Assembly (NCBI GenBank): GCA_964371615.1
Contig: CAYJMS010000002.1
Coordinates: 496,001-560,000 of the forward strand
Length of the DNA stretch: 64,000 nt
Direction: 5' to 3'
Source of the DNA: SpSt-333 sp964371615
Lineage (GTDB): Bacteria; Bacteroidota; Ignavibacteria; UBA10030; UBA8401
The position numbers and the translations under genes are program-made. Below the pieces are notes generated by a model. The model made no database searches and was not told the DNA's origin. It saw only the letters and a program-made list of their open reading frames with translations. Shown here in pieces: positions 16,870 through 26,227 of this stretch. Numbering within the stretch: position 1 is the first letter of the stretch; the number at the start of each line of letters is the position of its first letter.

Positions 16870-18875
16870 GTCTCTCCACTTCGCATCGATTGAAAGCGGA
16901 ACGCCTGCGTGACGAACTGCGCAGGCATGAGCATCTTTACTATGTCCTTTCCCAGCCGGAAATTTCCGACATCGCGTACGACCGGATGATGCAGGAATTA
17001 ATCGATCTGGAAAAACACTATCCCGATCTTGTCGTACCGGATTCGCCGACCCAGCGCGTCGGCGGTCAACCGACCAAAGAATTTCCCACCGTTATACACG
17101 ACATCCCCATGCTTTCCCTCTCCAACACGTACAGCGAAGAGGAGTTGTCCGATTTCGACCGGCGTGTCGTCGAAGTGCTCGGTGACCAAAAGTATCACTA
17201 TGTCGCTGAACTGAAGATCGACGGCGTCGCTATCAGCCTGACCTACCGAAACGGATTGTTTGTCCGCGGGGCAACCAGAGGAGATGGAACTCAGGGGGAT
17301 GATATCACCCAAAACCTGCGAACGATACGCTCGATTCCATTAAAGGCACTTGCCGGCCGGGGAATGCCGTTGAACTTTGAAGTGCGCGGCGAAATCTATA
17401 TGACGAAACAGGATTTTGAAGTGATGAACCGCCGGCAAATAGAACTCGGCGAAAAAACATTCGTGAACGCACGTAATTCCACCTCCGGCACGCTCAAATT
17501 GCAGGATCCGAAAATTGTTGCACAGCGAAATCTCAGGATGTTCTCATATTTTCTTCGCAGCACCGATCTGCCGTTGAAAAGCCACTACGAGAACATTCAA
17601 CTTTTAAGGAAACTCGGCTTTGCCGTCAACGACCATACGTCGATGTGTAGGACTATCGGTGATGTTAAAAATTTCTGCGACCATTGGCAGATACAACGCT
17701 CCACACTTCCCTACGAGATCGACGGTGTCGTGGTAAAAGTTGACTCGATCGCCCACCAAACCGAACTCGGTGCCGTTGCAAAAAGTCCCCGCTGGGCCAT
17801 TGCGTTTAAGTTCCCCGCCCAGCAGGTCGAAACGGTACTACGCGGTATCACACTGCAAGTCGGGCGGGTCGGCACAATTACACCTGTTGCTGAACTGGAA
17901 CCGGTCTTTGTCGGCAATTCCACCGTGAGCAGAGCAACGCTGCATAACGAGGATTTTATCCGGGATCTCGACGTGCGTATCGGTGATACTGTCATTGTGG
18001 AAAAAGGGGGCGATGTCATCCCAAAGATCAGCGGCGTCAATAAAAAGAAGAGGCCAAAACGATCCGCCCCATTCGTCTTTCCAAAAGTATGTCCTGACTG
18101 CGGCTCGAAGATTTTCCGGCCGGAGGGTGAGGCGGCATATTATTGCGAGAACTTTGAATGTCCCGCACAAATCCGCGGACGGATCGAACACTTTGCGCAG
18201 CGCCGCGCTATGAACATCGAAGGATTGGGCGAGGCGGTGATTGATCTGCTCGTGAACGAAGGATTGATCCACAATGTCGCCGACCTGTACGATGTACGGC
18301 AGGACAAGGTGGCTGTCCTTGAACGTATGGGAAAAAAGAGCGCTGCCAACCTTGCCGAGGGAATCGAATTGAGCAAGACACTGCCGTTCCACCGGTCGTT
18401 GTTCGGCTTGGGAATCCGTTACGTGGGCGAAGGGGTTGCCAAACTTCTGGCCGACCATTTTCCATCGATCACGGCGGTACAGCATGCGACACAGGAAGAA
18501 TTGGAATCGATCGAAGGGATCGGTCCCCGTATTGCCGAGAGCGTCGTCCGTTTTTTCAGCGACACGCACTCCATTCACCTGGTCGACAGGTTGGTGCGCG
18601 CCGGCGTTCAGATGAAATCCGAAAAGAAAAAAACAGAACGCCATTCCGCGTTTGCCGGAAAAACATTCGTCCTTACCGGCACATTGGAGAGTATGAGCCG
18701 CGACGAAGCAAAAGAAAAAATTGAATCAGTCGGAGGGAAGACATCCTCCTCTGTGAGCAAAAAAACAGATTATGTCATTGCCGGAAGCGATGCCGGATCG
18801 AAACTGCGCAGGGCGGAGGAATTGCAGGTAACGGTGTTGAGTGAAAAAGATTTTTTGCGTATGCTCGGAAAGTAA
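16866..18875 (+). CDS. ligA: NAD+-dependent DNA ligase
   Basis: Seals nicks in replication and repair using NAD+. The 669-aa protein has the full order. The Ia domain (HEHLYYVLSQPEISDIAYD) is followed by the adenylation domain with the nucleophile Lys117 in ELKIDGVAIS. The OB fold contains IEKGGDVIPKI. Next come the Cys4 zinc finger (CPDCGSKIF...CENFECPAQ), the helix-hairpin-helix repeats (EGLGEAVIDLL, SIEGIGPRIAESV) and a C-terminal BRCT domain (FAGKTFVLTGTL, about 592-669). Translation could in principle be read from further upstream, but only the ATG at 16866, coupled to the rodZ-like stop, yields the conserved N-terminus. Confidence 0.97.
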   Translation: MSLSTSHRLKAERLRDELRRHEHLYYVLSQPEISDIAYDRMMQELIDLEKHYPDLVVPDSPTQRVGGQPTKEFPTVIHDIPMLSLSNTYSEEELSDFDRRVVEVLGDQKYHYVAELKIDGVAISLTYRNGLFVRGATRGDGTQGDDITQNLRTIRSIPLKALAGRGMPLNFEVRGEIYMTKQDFEVMNRRQIELGEKTFVNARNSTSGTLKLQDPKIVAQRNLRMFSYFLRSTDLPLKSHYENIQLLRKLGFAVNDHTSMCRTIGDVKNFCDHWQIQRSTLPYEIDGVVVKVDSIAHQTELGAVAKSPRWAIAFKFPAQQVETVLRGITLQVGRVGTITPVAELEPVFVGNSTVSRATLHNEDFIRDLDVRIGDTVIVEKGGDVIPKISGVNKKKRPKRSAPFVFPKVCPDCGSKIFRPEGEAAYYCENFECPAQIRGRIEHFAQRRAMNIEGLGEAVIDLLVNEGLIHNVADLYDVRQDKVAVLERMGKKSAANLAEGIELSKTLPFHRSLFGLGIRYVGEGVAKLLADHFPSITAVQHATQEELESIEGIGPRIAESVVRFFSDTHSIHLVDRLVRAGVQMKSEKKKTERHSAFAGKTFVLTGTLESMSRDEAKEKIESVGGKTSSSVSKKTDYVIAGSDAGSKLRRAEELQVTVLSEKDFLRMLGK

Positions 18876-19014
18876 CCTTCTGACGGGACATTTTCAAGTT
18901 TTAATTATTTCCCCTCCGTTCGATTTTTTCGCGCAGCACTGTCACCGCCACCCCTCTTCTTGCAATTCATAAAAACCTTTTGCACTTTAATACCGGAAAT
19001 ACACAATCCCCATT

Positions 19015-19554
19015 ATGTTCCAAGAAACCAGACGTACAATAGGCATTCTGCTTGCCAGGCTGTTTATCGGCCGGAAAGAAGCAAAGACGATGTCGTTTTC
19101 AACGGTCTTCACCGGAGCGCGCACCGCGCTGGTGATCATACCGGAAAATGCGACTCACCGTTCTGTCGTTTTGCCCACGCTGACACTGCTGCAAAATAAA
19201 TTCCAGGGAAACCGGCTCACCATTATAGTCAATGATACGTTCAGAGACCTTGCAAATCCGTTCAACAGGTCGACGATTGTACCGGTGGCAAAAGATCATG
19301 TGAACTTCTTTTTTTTACCGAAAAAAACGGCATTCCAAAGAGTGTTGAACCAACGCTACGATGTGGTAGTAGATCTTAATCTCTCTTTGGTGCCGACAGG
19401 GGCTTATTTTTCACGGAAAGTGAACGCACCCGTAAAAGTGGGATTTACGCAGGAAAATGCCGATGCATTCTATAATTTTCAATTCTCAGCCGCGCCGAAC
19501 CGAAGCCCGAAAGTGCGGTATGAACAATTATTCCGCACACTGTCAATGTTTTAA
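19015..19554 (+). CDS. protein resembling the N-terminal half of a GT9 glycosyltransferase
   Basis: A 179-aa protein with an alternating beta-alpha pattern. After a basic N-terminal helix, ALVIIPENATHRSVVLPTLTLLQNKF recalls the first Rossmann unit of ADP-heptose:LPS heptosyltransferases. RYDVVVDLNLSLVPTGAYFSR and VKVGFTQENADAFYNFQF recall the acceptor-side core. The C-terminal GT-B domain that binds the sugar nucleotide is absent and I see no frameshifted remainder before the next gene. It may be a standalone family (DUF6913-like) rather than a truncated enzyme. The STAS gene begins 18 bases later and is probably cotranscribed. Confidence 0.6.
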   Translation: MFQETRRTIGILLARLFIGRKEAKTMSFSTVFTGARTALVIIPENATHRSVVLPTLTLLQNKFQGNRLTIIVNDTFRDLANPFNRSTIVPVAKDHVNFFFLPKKTAFQRVLNQRYDVVVDLNLSLVPTGAYFSRKVNAPVKVGFTQENADAFYNFQFSAAPNRSPKVRYEQLFRTLSMF

Positions 19555-19572
19555 TTACCACAAGGAGTGCTT

Positions 19573-19905
19573 ATGAAATTTGATGTTACGAAAAACGGGA
19601 CAAGCGCAGTTCTGATACTGAAAGAGCGCAAACTAGATGTTTCGGTATCGCCGGAACTGAAGGGAGAATTCATCCTGCTCTGCCGTCCGCAGGTGAAATC
19701 GCTGATTGTCGACCTGTCCACCGTCGAATTCTGCGACAGCAGCGGCCTGAGCGCCTTATTGATTGCGGAACGTCAAATGCGCCAGAACGGCGGCACGGTA
19801 AAACTCGTCGGCGTCCATAAAAAAGTTCTTGCCTTGTTGAAGATCTCTCAGCTGGACAAGGTCTTTCCGATCTTTGACAGCGTCGCCAAAGCGCAAAAAG
19901 ATTAA
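19573..19905 (+). CDS. STAS-domain protein (anti-sigma factor antagonist type)
   Basis: A 110-aa single-domain protein of the SpoIIAA/RsbV class. It has the typical strand-helix plan and the phosphorylatable Ser in the loop FCDSSGLSALL, about residue 57. In known systems this Ser is phosphorylated by a HATPase anti-sigma kinase and released by a PP2C phosphatase; neither partner is encoded nearby. The start was set at the ATG at 19573, which has a good AAGGAG at 19562-19567; an in-frame start two codons earlier would overlap this site. The partner gene upstream is the GT-B-like half protein. Confidence 0.9.
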   Translation: MKFDVTKNGTSAVLILKERKLDVSVSPELKGEFILLCRPQVKSLIVDLSTVEFCDSSGLSALLIAERQMRQNGGTVKLVGVHKKVLALLKISQLDKVFPIFDSVAKAQKD

Positions 19906-20014
19906 TTCACCGTATCCATTTATCCACCGTGTCATTCTCTGCGAATGCATTGAGGGCCGTGTCATCCGCGTCAATCATTCACTGATCCAATGATCCACTC
20001 AACCTCACTTCCTT

Positions 20015-21499
20015 ATGGGCTTCTCTTTTATTGATTACACCATCGTCGCTGTCTATCTCATCGGCGTCACCGTCATCGGCATTATCATCGCAGGAAAACA
20101 ACGCACGTCGAAGGATTATTTTCTCGGCGGGAAGGAAATGTCATGGTGGTCGGTCGGATTCTCCATCGTTGCGAGCGAAACCAGCACGCTTACATTCATC
20201 AGCATCCCCGGACTTGCGTATAACACCAACATGCACTTTCTGCAATTGGCCATGGGATATTTTATCGGCCGGCTGCTGGTCAGTCTGGTCTTTATCCCGG
20301 CATACTACAAAGGAAATCTCGAGACAGCCTACGATTTTCTCGGCAAGAGGTTCGGAATGTCGCTGAGGAAATTCACCTCGTCGGTCTTCATCGTTACCCG
20401 CGTGCTCGCTTCGGGCGTACGGCTCTTCGCCACCGCAATCCCCGTCCATCTCATCACCGGGTACGATTACGCAACCAGCATTCTGATCATCGGCATCTTT
20501 ACATTGATCTATACGTATCTTGGCGGTTTAAAAGCGGTGGTGGCGATGGATGTTGTCCAGATGTTCATCTATCTCGGCGGCGCCGCAGCCTCGATGTATC
20601 TTATCCTGGACCATCTGCCGAACGGCTGGGCGGATGTCGTCACATTTGCCACGAAAGACGGCAACGACAAATTTTCGGTGTTTAACTTAAATTTTGGAAA
20701 TTCGTTTTGGGATTTTATGGCATCACCGTATACGTTGATCGGCGGCATCGTCGGCGGCACGTTCCTGACCATGGCGTCGCACGGAACGGATCAGTTGCTT
20801 GTCCAGCGGCTGCTCGGCTGCAAAACGCGGTGGGACAGCCAGCGTGCCCTGATGCTCGACGCTTCGTTTATCGTATTGCAATTTGCGTTTTTTCTGGTGC
20901 TCGGCCTTTGTCTCTATGCATTCTATGACGGCGTATCGATACAGCAGCTTGGTTTAAAATCGACGGATGAAATTTTCCCGAAATTTATCGTCGAAAATCT
21001 CCCGACCGGCATCGCCGGTATCGTTGTTGCGGGAGTGCTGGCGTCGGCGATGGGGACACTCTCATCATCCATCAGTTCACTCGCATCGTCGACATTTCTC
21101 GATCTGTTCAAGTTCACCGCCCGGGGGAAAAATCTGGACGAAAAGACCGAAATAGTATGGTCGAAACGGTTCACGCTGCTTTGGGGCTTTATTCTCATCG
21201 GCGGCGCGATGCTCTTTACCGATACGACCAATCCGGTCGTGGAAATCGGCCTGAAGATCGCCTCCTTCACCTACGGCGGGCTGCTCGGTACGTTTTTCCT
21301 CGGCTTGTTATTTAAAAAGACGAACCAATTCGACGCCTACGCCGGCTTTATTGCCGGAATTATTTCCATGATTATTATTTTGACGACAACGCGCGTCGAT
21401 TTTACCTGGCATACGCTGATCGGATGCACCGCAACCATCATCGTCGGTAATCTGAGTGCGGCGATCCGCGTACGCCGGACAACAACACAGGGCAAATGA
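20015..21499 (+). CDS. sodium:solute symporter family protein
   Basis: A 494-aa inner membrane transporter of the SSS family with about 13 hydrophobic segments. The opening (DYTIVAVYLIGVTVIGIIIAG, then KDYFLGGKEMSWW) and the core VASETSTLTFISIPGLAY are characteristic of the sodium-coupled SGLT/NIS-type fold. A later block GVLASAMGTLSSSISSLASSTF carries the small residues of the sodium site in TM8. The solute cannot be read from sequence. It overlaps the DUF4199 gene by four bases and a second symporter gene follows. Confidence 0.9.
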   Translation: MGFSFIDYTIVAVYLIGVTVIGIIIAGKQRTSKDYFLGGKEMSWWSVGFSIVASETSTLTFISIPGLAYNTNMHFLQLAMGYFIGRLLVSLVFIPAYYKGNLETAYDFLGKRFGMSLRKFTSSVFIVTRVLASGVRLFATAIPVHLITGYDYATSILIIGIFTLIYTYLGGLKAVVAMDVVQMFIYLGGAAASMYLILDHLPNGWADVVTFATKDGNDKFSVFNLNFGNSFWDFMASPYTLIGGIVGGTFLTMASHGTDQLLVQRLLGCKTRWDSQRALMLDASFIVLQFAFFLVLGLCLYAFYDGVSIQQLGLKSTDEIFPKFIVENLPTGIAGIVVAGVLASAMGTLSSSISSLASSTFLDLFKFTARGKNLDEKTEIVWSKRFTLLWGFILIGGAMLFTDTTNPVVEIGLKIASFTYGGLLGTFFLGLLFKKTNQFDAYAGFIAGIISMIIILTTTRVDFTWHTLIGCTATIIVGNLSAAIRVRRTTTQGK

Positions 21500-22008
21500 C
21501 AACGAACAGAACAGATATATTCTACAGCATAGTGTGCGGTGCCGGTATGTGCTGTTGGGTGCTGTTCGAATTTGCGTTGGGTTTTCACACAACTTCTCTG
21601 GAGATCGGGCAATACAGCGGATATGGTGCAATGATATTTCCGGTTGTCGTGATCTTTGTGGCAATGCGTGAGAGGCAATCGGCAGTCGGTTCGGTACTCC
21701 CCGTGACCGACGGAATCTCGATCGGATTCCGGATAGCATTGTTTTCTGCATTAATACTCTCTCTCTTTTTCTATATCTATAATACATACATCAATCCGGA
21801 GTGGATCGAACTGACGGTGGAATGGCAGCGGAAAAAACTGATCGTCGGAGGCGCAACGGACGATGAGATCGGCCGATTCATGAATCAAAACCGGCAAATG
21901 AACAATTCCGTCACGCAAGTGATTATGGGATTTATCGGATGGACGGGAATCGGCGTATTGATCACTCTTATAGAAATTCCAATCATCAGATCACTTCATA
22001 AACATTAA
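21496..22008 (+). CDS. DUF4199-like small membrane protein
   Basis: A 170-aa protein with four predicted membrane segments (about 10-28, 38-55, 75-98 and 140-160) and a soluble stretch between the third and fourth (EWIELTVEWQRKKLIVGGATDDEIGRF). The layout and this stretch resemble DUF4199 proteins, which are common in Bacteroidota and have no known function. It is translationally coupled to the symporter upstream and 11 bases from the symporter downstream, so it may assist one of them. Confidence 0.7.
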   Translation: MTTNRTDIFYSIVCGAGMCCWVLFEFALGFHTTSLEIGQYSGYGAMIFPVVVIFVAMRERQSAVGSVLPVTDGISIGFRIALFSALILSLFFYIYNTYINPEWIELTVEWQRKKLIVGGATDDEIGRFMNQNRQMNNSVTQVIMGFIGWTGIGVLITLIEIPIIRSLHKH

Positions 22009-22019
22009 CATCGACGCTT

Positions 22020-23774
22020 ATGCATACCATCGACTGGGTCATCATTGTTTCCTATTTCGTATTCAGCGCCGCAATCGGACTGTATTTTGCAAAACGAGCC
22101 GGCGGAAGTCTGCAGGAGTTCTTCCTCTCCGGTCGGAATCTCCCGTGGTGGCTGGCGGGAACATCAATGGTCGCGACAACATTCGCTGCTGATACACCGC
22201 TGGCGGTCACCGAACTTGTGGCTAAAAACGGTATCGCGGGGAATTGGCTCTGGTGGAATTTTGTCTTCGGCGGAATTCTCACCGTATTCTTCTTTGCCAA
22301 ACTCTGGCGCCGCGCGGGAATCATGACCGATGTGGAATTTGTCGAGTTGCGGTATTCCGGACGGCCGGCGGCATTTCTTCGGGGTTTCCGCGCAATTTAC
22401 CTCGGCATATTCATGAATTGCATAATCATGGGATGGGTTAATCTTGCCATGGCGGCAATTCTGGAAGGAATGTTCGGCATCCCGCGCGATCAGGTCATGT
22501 GGTACGTCGGCGGAGCGCTGGTAATTACGGCAATATATTCCGCTTTGTCCGGACTCTGGGGCGTTGCGGTGACCGATGCCTTTCAGTTTGTTCTGGCGAT
22601 GGTCGGATGTGTTGCGCTTGCCGTTATCGTTCTCGATCTTCCCCAGGTTGGTGGCATTGCAGGATTACAGGAAAAACTCCCCGAATGGACAATGCAATTT
22701 ACACCGTCAATTGGGACGGGAGAAATATCCTCAGCCGGCGGAGCTTTGGCGTTGTCAATCTCTGCCTTTCTTGCATTTGTCGGCGTGCAGTGGTGGGCAT
22801 CGTGGTATCCGGGCGCAGAACCGGGCGGCGGAGGATATATAGCACAACGCATGATGTCTGCAAAAGATGAAAAACATTCCCTCTTCGCGACATTATGGTT
22901 CACTATCGCCCATTATTGCATCCGGCCGTGGCCGTGGATTATCGTCGGACTCACAACCCTTGTGCTGTATCCCGATCTGGGCGATGCTGATAAGAAGATG
23001 GGTTTCGTGTATGCCATGAGAGATTTTCTGCCGGCGGGACTAAAAGGTTTGTTGGTCGCGGCATTTTTTGCAGCATACATGTCCACCATCGCAACGCAGC
23101 TCAATTGGGGATCATCGTATATTATCAACGACCTGTATAAGCGCTTCATAAAGCCGCAGTCCACCGAAAAGAATCTTGTATTTGTTTCACGATTGACCAC
23201 AATTTCCATCATGATCATATCCATCATCGTTACGAATTACCTCGATACCATCTCCGGCGCATGGACGTTTATTATTGAAGCAGGAGCGGGACTCGGTCTG
23301 GTATTGATTCTCCGCTGGTTCTGGTGGAGAGTGAACGCATGGAGTGAGATCACGGCAATGGTGGTTCCATTATTTGTGTACGGATACATTTCCACACAAA
23401 CGTCGCTGCAATTCCCCGATTCCCTTTTCCTGATCGTGCTTATTACGACCCTCTCGTGGATTATCGTCACATTCCTGACCCGGCCGACGGACGAAAAGAC
23501 GCTGCATTCGTTTTACCGCCGGGTTCATCCGGGAGGAGTCGGTTGGAAAGATGTACAACGACAGCTGCCGGATATCAAGGGGGATTCCGGATATCATCTC
23601 CTCTTCCTCTGCTGGCTGTTAGGGATTGTAATGGTCTATTCCTTCCTCTTTGGTGTCGGGAAGATCATTCTCGGAAGTTATGAGATAGGATTCGCATTTA
23701 TGATCGCCGGCACCGTGTCGGGATACGGCATCAACCTGCTGCTGACAAAACAGAACATTCATGTAGCGGAATGA
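22020..23774 (+). CDS. sodium:solute symporter family protein, second type
   Basis: A 584-aa SSS transporter with about 14 hydrophobic segments. It differs clearly from the first symporter: the sodium-site region reads ATTFAADTPLAVTELVAKNGI, and TM8 reads AFFAAYMSTIATQLNWGSSY. This wording is typical of the longer SSS branch found in Bacteroidota, often near sugar or organic-acid genes. The C-terminus ends in two extra segments after a cytoplasmic linker (about 495-530). The substrate is unknown. It ends 66 bases before murA. Confidence 0.9.
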   Translation: MHTIDWVIIVSYFVFSAAIGLYFAKRAGGSLQEFFLSGRNLPWWLAGTSMVATTFAADTPLAVTELVAKNGIAGNWLWWNFVFGGILTVFFFAKLWRRAGIMTDVEFVELRYSGRPAAFLRGFRAIYLGIFMNCIIMGWVNLAMAAILEGMFGIPRDQVMWYVGGALVITAIYSALSGLWGVAVTDAFQFVLAMVGCVALAVIVLDLPQVGGIAGLQEKLPEWTMQFTPSIGTGEISSAGGALALSISAFLAFVGVQWWASWYPGAEPGGGGYIAQRMMSAKDEKHSLFATLWFTIAHYCIRPWPWIIVGLTTLVLYPDLGDADKKMGFVYAMRDFLPAGLKGLLVAAFFAAYMSTIATQLNWGSSYIINDLYKRFIKPQSTEKNLVFVSRLTTISIMIISIIVTNYLDTISGAWTFIIEAGAGLGLVLILRWFWWRVNAWSEITAMVVPLFVYGYISTQTSLQFPDSLFLIVLITTLSWIIVTFLTRPTDEKTLHSFYRRVHPGGVGWKDVQRQLPDIKGDSGYHLLFLCWLLGIVMVYSFLFGVGKIILGSYEIGFAFMIAGTVSGYGINLLLTKQNIHVAE

Positions 23775-23779
23775 CCATT

Positions 23780-23809
23780 TGTTTTTACGGCAATTTTTAG
23801 TAAGATGTG
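23780..23809 (+). promoter_or_regulatory. candidate promoter of murA
   Basis: TTG (23780-23782), 19 nt and TAAGATGT (23802-23809) fit the window's TTG-N19/21-TAnnTT pattern with one mismatch, 31 bases before the murA ATG. Confidence 0.3.
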
Positions 23810-23840
23810 CCGGACAGAAATACAATAAAAATTAGTACGT

Positions 23841-25103
23841 ATGGATAAATTCATTATTCACGGCGGCAAGAAACTCAACGGTACGGTCACGATCAGCGGT
23901 GCAAAGAACGCGTCACTGGCGTTGATGCCTGCAACACTGCTGGCAAGCGGCAAATATGACCTGCTGAATACCCCCGACCTGCGCGACGTCACCACAATGT
24001 CGAAGCTTCTGCAATCGATGGGTGTGACGGTGGAACGAAACGGCACGGTCTTGTCCCTCAATACATTCCGGGTGAACAAATTTGAAGCGCCGTATGAGCA
24101 TGTAAAAAAAATGCGCGCATCAATTTATGTGCTTGGACCGCTGCTGGCGCGGTACGGAAAAGCGAAAGTTTCTCTCCCCGGCGGCTGCGCCTGGGGCCCG
24201 CGTCCGGTTGATCTACATATTGAAGGGATGAAAAAACTTGGCGCTAAAGTCGATCTCGACCGCGGTTATATCATCGCCAGGGCGAAGCGCTTGAAAGGCG
24301 CGCGAATCGCATTCAATGTTTCGAGTGTCGGCGCCACGGGAAATATTCTGATGGCAGCGGTGCTCGCCAAAGGAACGACACGAATCGATAATGCCGCCAT
24401 GGAACCGGAGATTACCAATCTGGCGGAGATGCTGGTGCGCATGGGAGCAAAGATCCACGGAATCGGCACAACGGCATTGGAGATTGAAGGAGTCGATGAA
24501 TTGCGTCCCACTTCCGTCACCACTATCCCCGATAGGATCGAGGCCGGCACAATGCTGATTGCCGGTGCGATGTGCGGCGGAAAGGTCCGCATTGAGAATG
24601 TCGATCCCTCGCATTTCGCCGCATTGACTGCCCGTCTCGAGGATGCAGGAGCCGCAATTTCCATCGAAAACAATGCAATGGTGCTGACTGCACCGCGGTC
24701 GATATTGCCGTTGGATGTCACGACTGCCGTATATCCCGGCTTCCCCACCGATATGCAGGCACAATGGATCGCAATGATGTCGGTTGCCAAAGGAACATCG
24801 TCGGTAACAGATACGATCTATCATGACCGGTTTAACCATGTTCCCGAGCTCATCCGGCTTGGTGCGGATATCGAAATGAAGGAAAATGTTGCAGTGATCA
24901 GAGGAGTGAAAAAACTCAAGGGCGCCAAGGTCATGTCGACGGATCTCCGCGCCTCTGCGGCACTGATTCTTGCGGCGTTGAAAGCCGAGGGGGAAACGGA
25001 AGTACTACGGGTGTATCACCTGGACCGGGGATATGAGGCGATTGAAAAGAAACTGATCGGGATCGGTGCAACGATCAAACGCGTTGCCGGCGAGGAATTT
25101 TAA
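23841..25103 (+). CDS. murA: UDP-N-acetylglucosamine 1-carboxyvinyltransferase
   Basis: Catalyses the first committed step of peptidoglycan synthesis, adding enolpyruvate from PEP to UDP-GlcNAc; it is the fosfomycin target. The 420-aa protein begins with the UDP-GlcNAc loop SGAKNASLALMPA. It has the active-site loop LPGGCAWGPRPVDLHI with the PEP-binding Cys116, so classic fosfomycin sensitivity is expected. Other blocks are VGATGNILMAAV, PDRIEAGT and YPGFPTDMQAQW. Residues AW replace the usual TI after the cysteine, a small change. It converges with the REC-kinase gene, only 5 bases between the stops. Confidence 0.97.
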   Translation: MDKFIIHGGKKLNGTVTISGAKNASLALMPATLLASGKYDLLNTPDLRDVTTMSKLLQSMGVTVERNGTVLSLNTFRVNKFEAPYEHVKKMRASIYVLGPLLARYGKAKVSLPGGCAWGPRPVDLHIEGMKKLGAKVDLDRGYIIARAKRLKGARIAFNVSSVGATGNILMAAVLAKGTTRIDNAAMEPEITNLAEMLVRMGAKIHGIGTTALEIEGVDELRPTSVTTIPDRIEAGTMLIAGAMCGGKVRIENVDPSHFAALTARLEDAGAAISIENNAMVLTAPRSILPLDVTTAVYPGFPTDMQAQWIAMMSVAKGTSSVTDTIYHDRFNHVPELIRLGADIEMKENVAVIRGVKKLKGAKVMSTDLRASAALILAALKAEGETEVLRVYHLDRGYEAIEKKLIGIGATIKRVAGEEF

Positions 25104-25108
25104 TCCAA

Positions 25109-26224
25109 TCAATGGGGAGCAAAGCGCGGCAATTCGATAAAGAATGTCGCCCCTTTCCCGGCATCGCTGTTGAACCATAATTTTGCATTGTTTGCTGCGG
25201 CAAGACTATTGGCGATAAACAATCCCAGTCCGGAACCCTGCTGCTCGTTTTTCTCCCTGTCGATCTGACCGAATTTGGAATACAGCTCCTCGTGTTTTTC
25301 TTTTGGGATCCCCTCACCTTCGTCCCGTATCGACAGTGTAACGGTTTTTTCAGATTCAGACATCACCATCGCTATACGGCTGTTGTCGGCGGAGAATTTT
25401 ACCGCATTGTCGAACAGTCTCTTCAGTATCTCCAGAACGTGCGGCCCGTAGACAAACAGCGTTACCGTCGTGTCGGGCAGTTGGTTCTCCACGCTCAATT
25501 GCCTCTGATCGATCACTTCATGGTACAATGCCGTCAACTGCTCGCCGATCTGGTGCGGATTAATATCACATTCGGCGCACTGCATATCACGGAACATTTC
25601 TCCGGATTCGATCTTCATTGCGGTAAGAAAATCGTCCACCATTCCCGTCAGCCGCTTGCTGCTCTTCTGCAGCATCTGTAAAAACTCCGTCAACTCACCT
25701 TTCGAAAAATTCCCTTTTGCATCGGTCAGCAATTCCGTTGCCCCGAGTATGGAGGTCAAAGGAGTTTTCATCTCATGGGAGATGAGGCGGAAAATCTGGT
25801 TCTTGAACTGTTCCGTTTGGTGGGAAAACGCTTTGCTGAGTTCTTCTTTGCGGCGCAGTTTTCCTTTGATGGTTGAAACGAGAAGATAGAAATCGACAGG
25901 CTTTGTCATGTAATCGTCGATGCCGAGTTCTTTTCCAGTCTTGATGCTTTCGATGTCCGCGTGCGCAGTGAGAAAAATGAACGGTATGTTATGCAGGTGT
26001 TGCTGCGAACGGACGTAGGTTAGAAGATCGAAACCGGTCTTCATCGGCATGGTAATGTCCGAAATGATGATGTCGGGCAGGACCGATTTGATCCGTTCAA
26101 TGGCGATATCGACGCTGTTCGCCAGGATCACCGTATATCCCTCGATTTCCAAAATCGATCCGACGATCTCCAGCAGATCGTCTTCATCGTCGACAAGCAA
26201 TATGGTCTGTTTTTGTTCTATCAT
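25109..26224 (-). CDS. REC-HisKA-HATPase signalling protein
   Basis: A 371-aa soluble protein. An N-terminal receiver (ILLVDDEDDLLEIVG, phosphoacceptor Asp in DIIISDITMP near residue 54, MTKPVD) feeds into a kinase core. The H-box is FRLISHEMKTPL with His150, and the ATP site has NAVKF, RDEGEGIPKEKHEELY and GSGLGLFIA. The order receiver-then-kinase is that of orphan or relay kinases that receive phosphate from another kinase and pass it on. It has no membrane segment or sensor domain. It follows suhB by three bases on the same strand. The hybrid kinase at 13.8 kb could be a partner, but this is inference. Confidence 0.92.
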   Translation of the reverse strand: MIEQKQTILLVDDEDDLLEIVGSILEIEGYTVILANSVDIAIERIKSVLPDIIISDITMPMKTGFDLLTYVRSQQHLHNIPFIFLTAHADIESIKTGKELGIDDYMTKPVDFYLLVSTIKGKLRRKEELSKAFSHQTEQFKNQIFRLISHEMKTPLTSILGATELLTDAKGNFSKGELTEFLQMLQKSSKRLTGMVDDFLTAMKIESGEMFRDMQCAECDINPHQIGEQLTALYHEVIDQRQLSVENQLPDTTVTLFVYGPHVLEILKRLFDNAVKFSADNSRIAMVMSESEKTVTLSIRDEGEGIPKEKHEELYSKFGQIDREKNEQQGSGLGLFIANSLAAANNAKLWFNSDAGKGATFFIELPRFAPH

Positions 26225-26227
26225 TGA

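Noticed and set aside
17838..18644. A 268-codon minus-strand open frame inside ligA
   Set aside because: It lies opposite the conserved ligase core and has no recognisable domain, signal or ribosome site.
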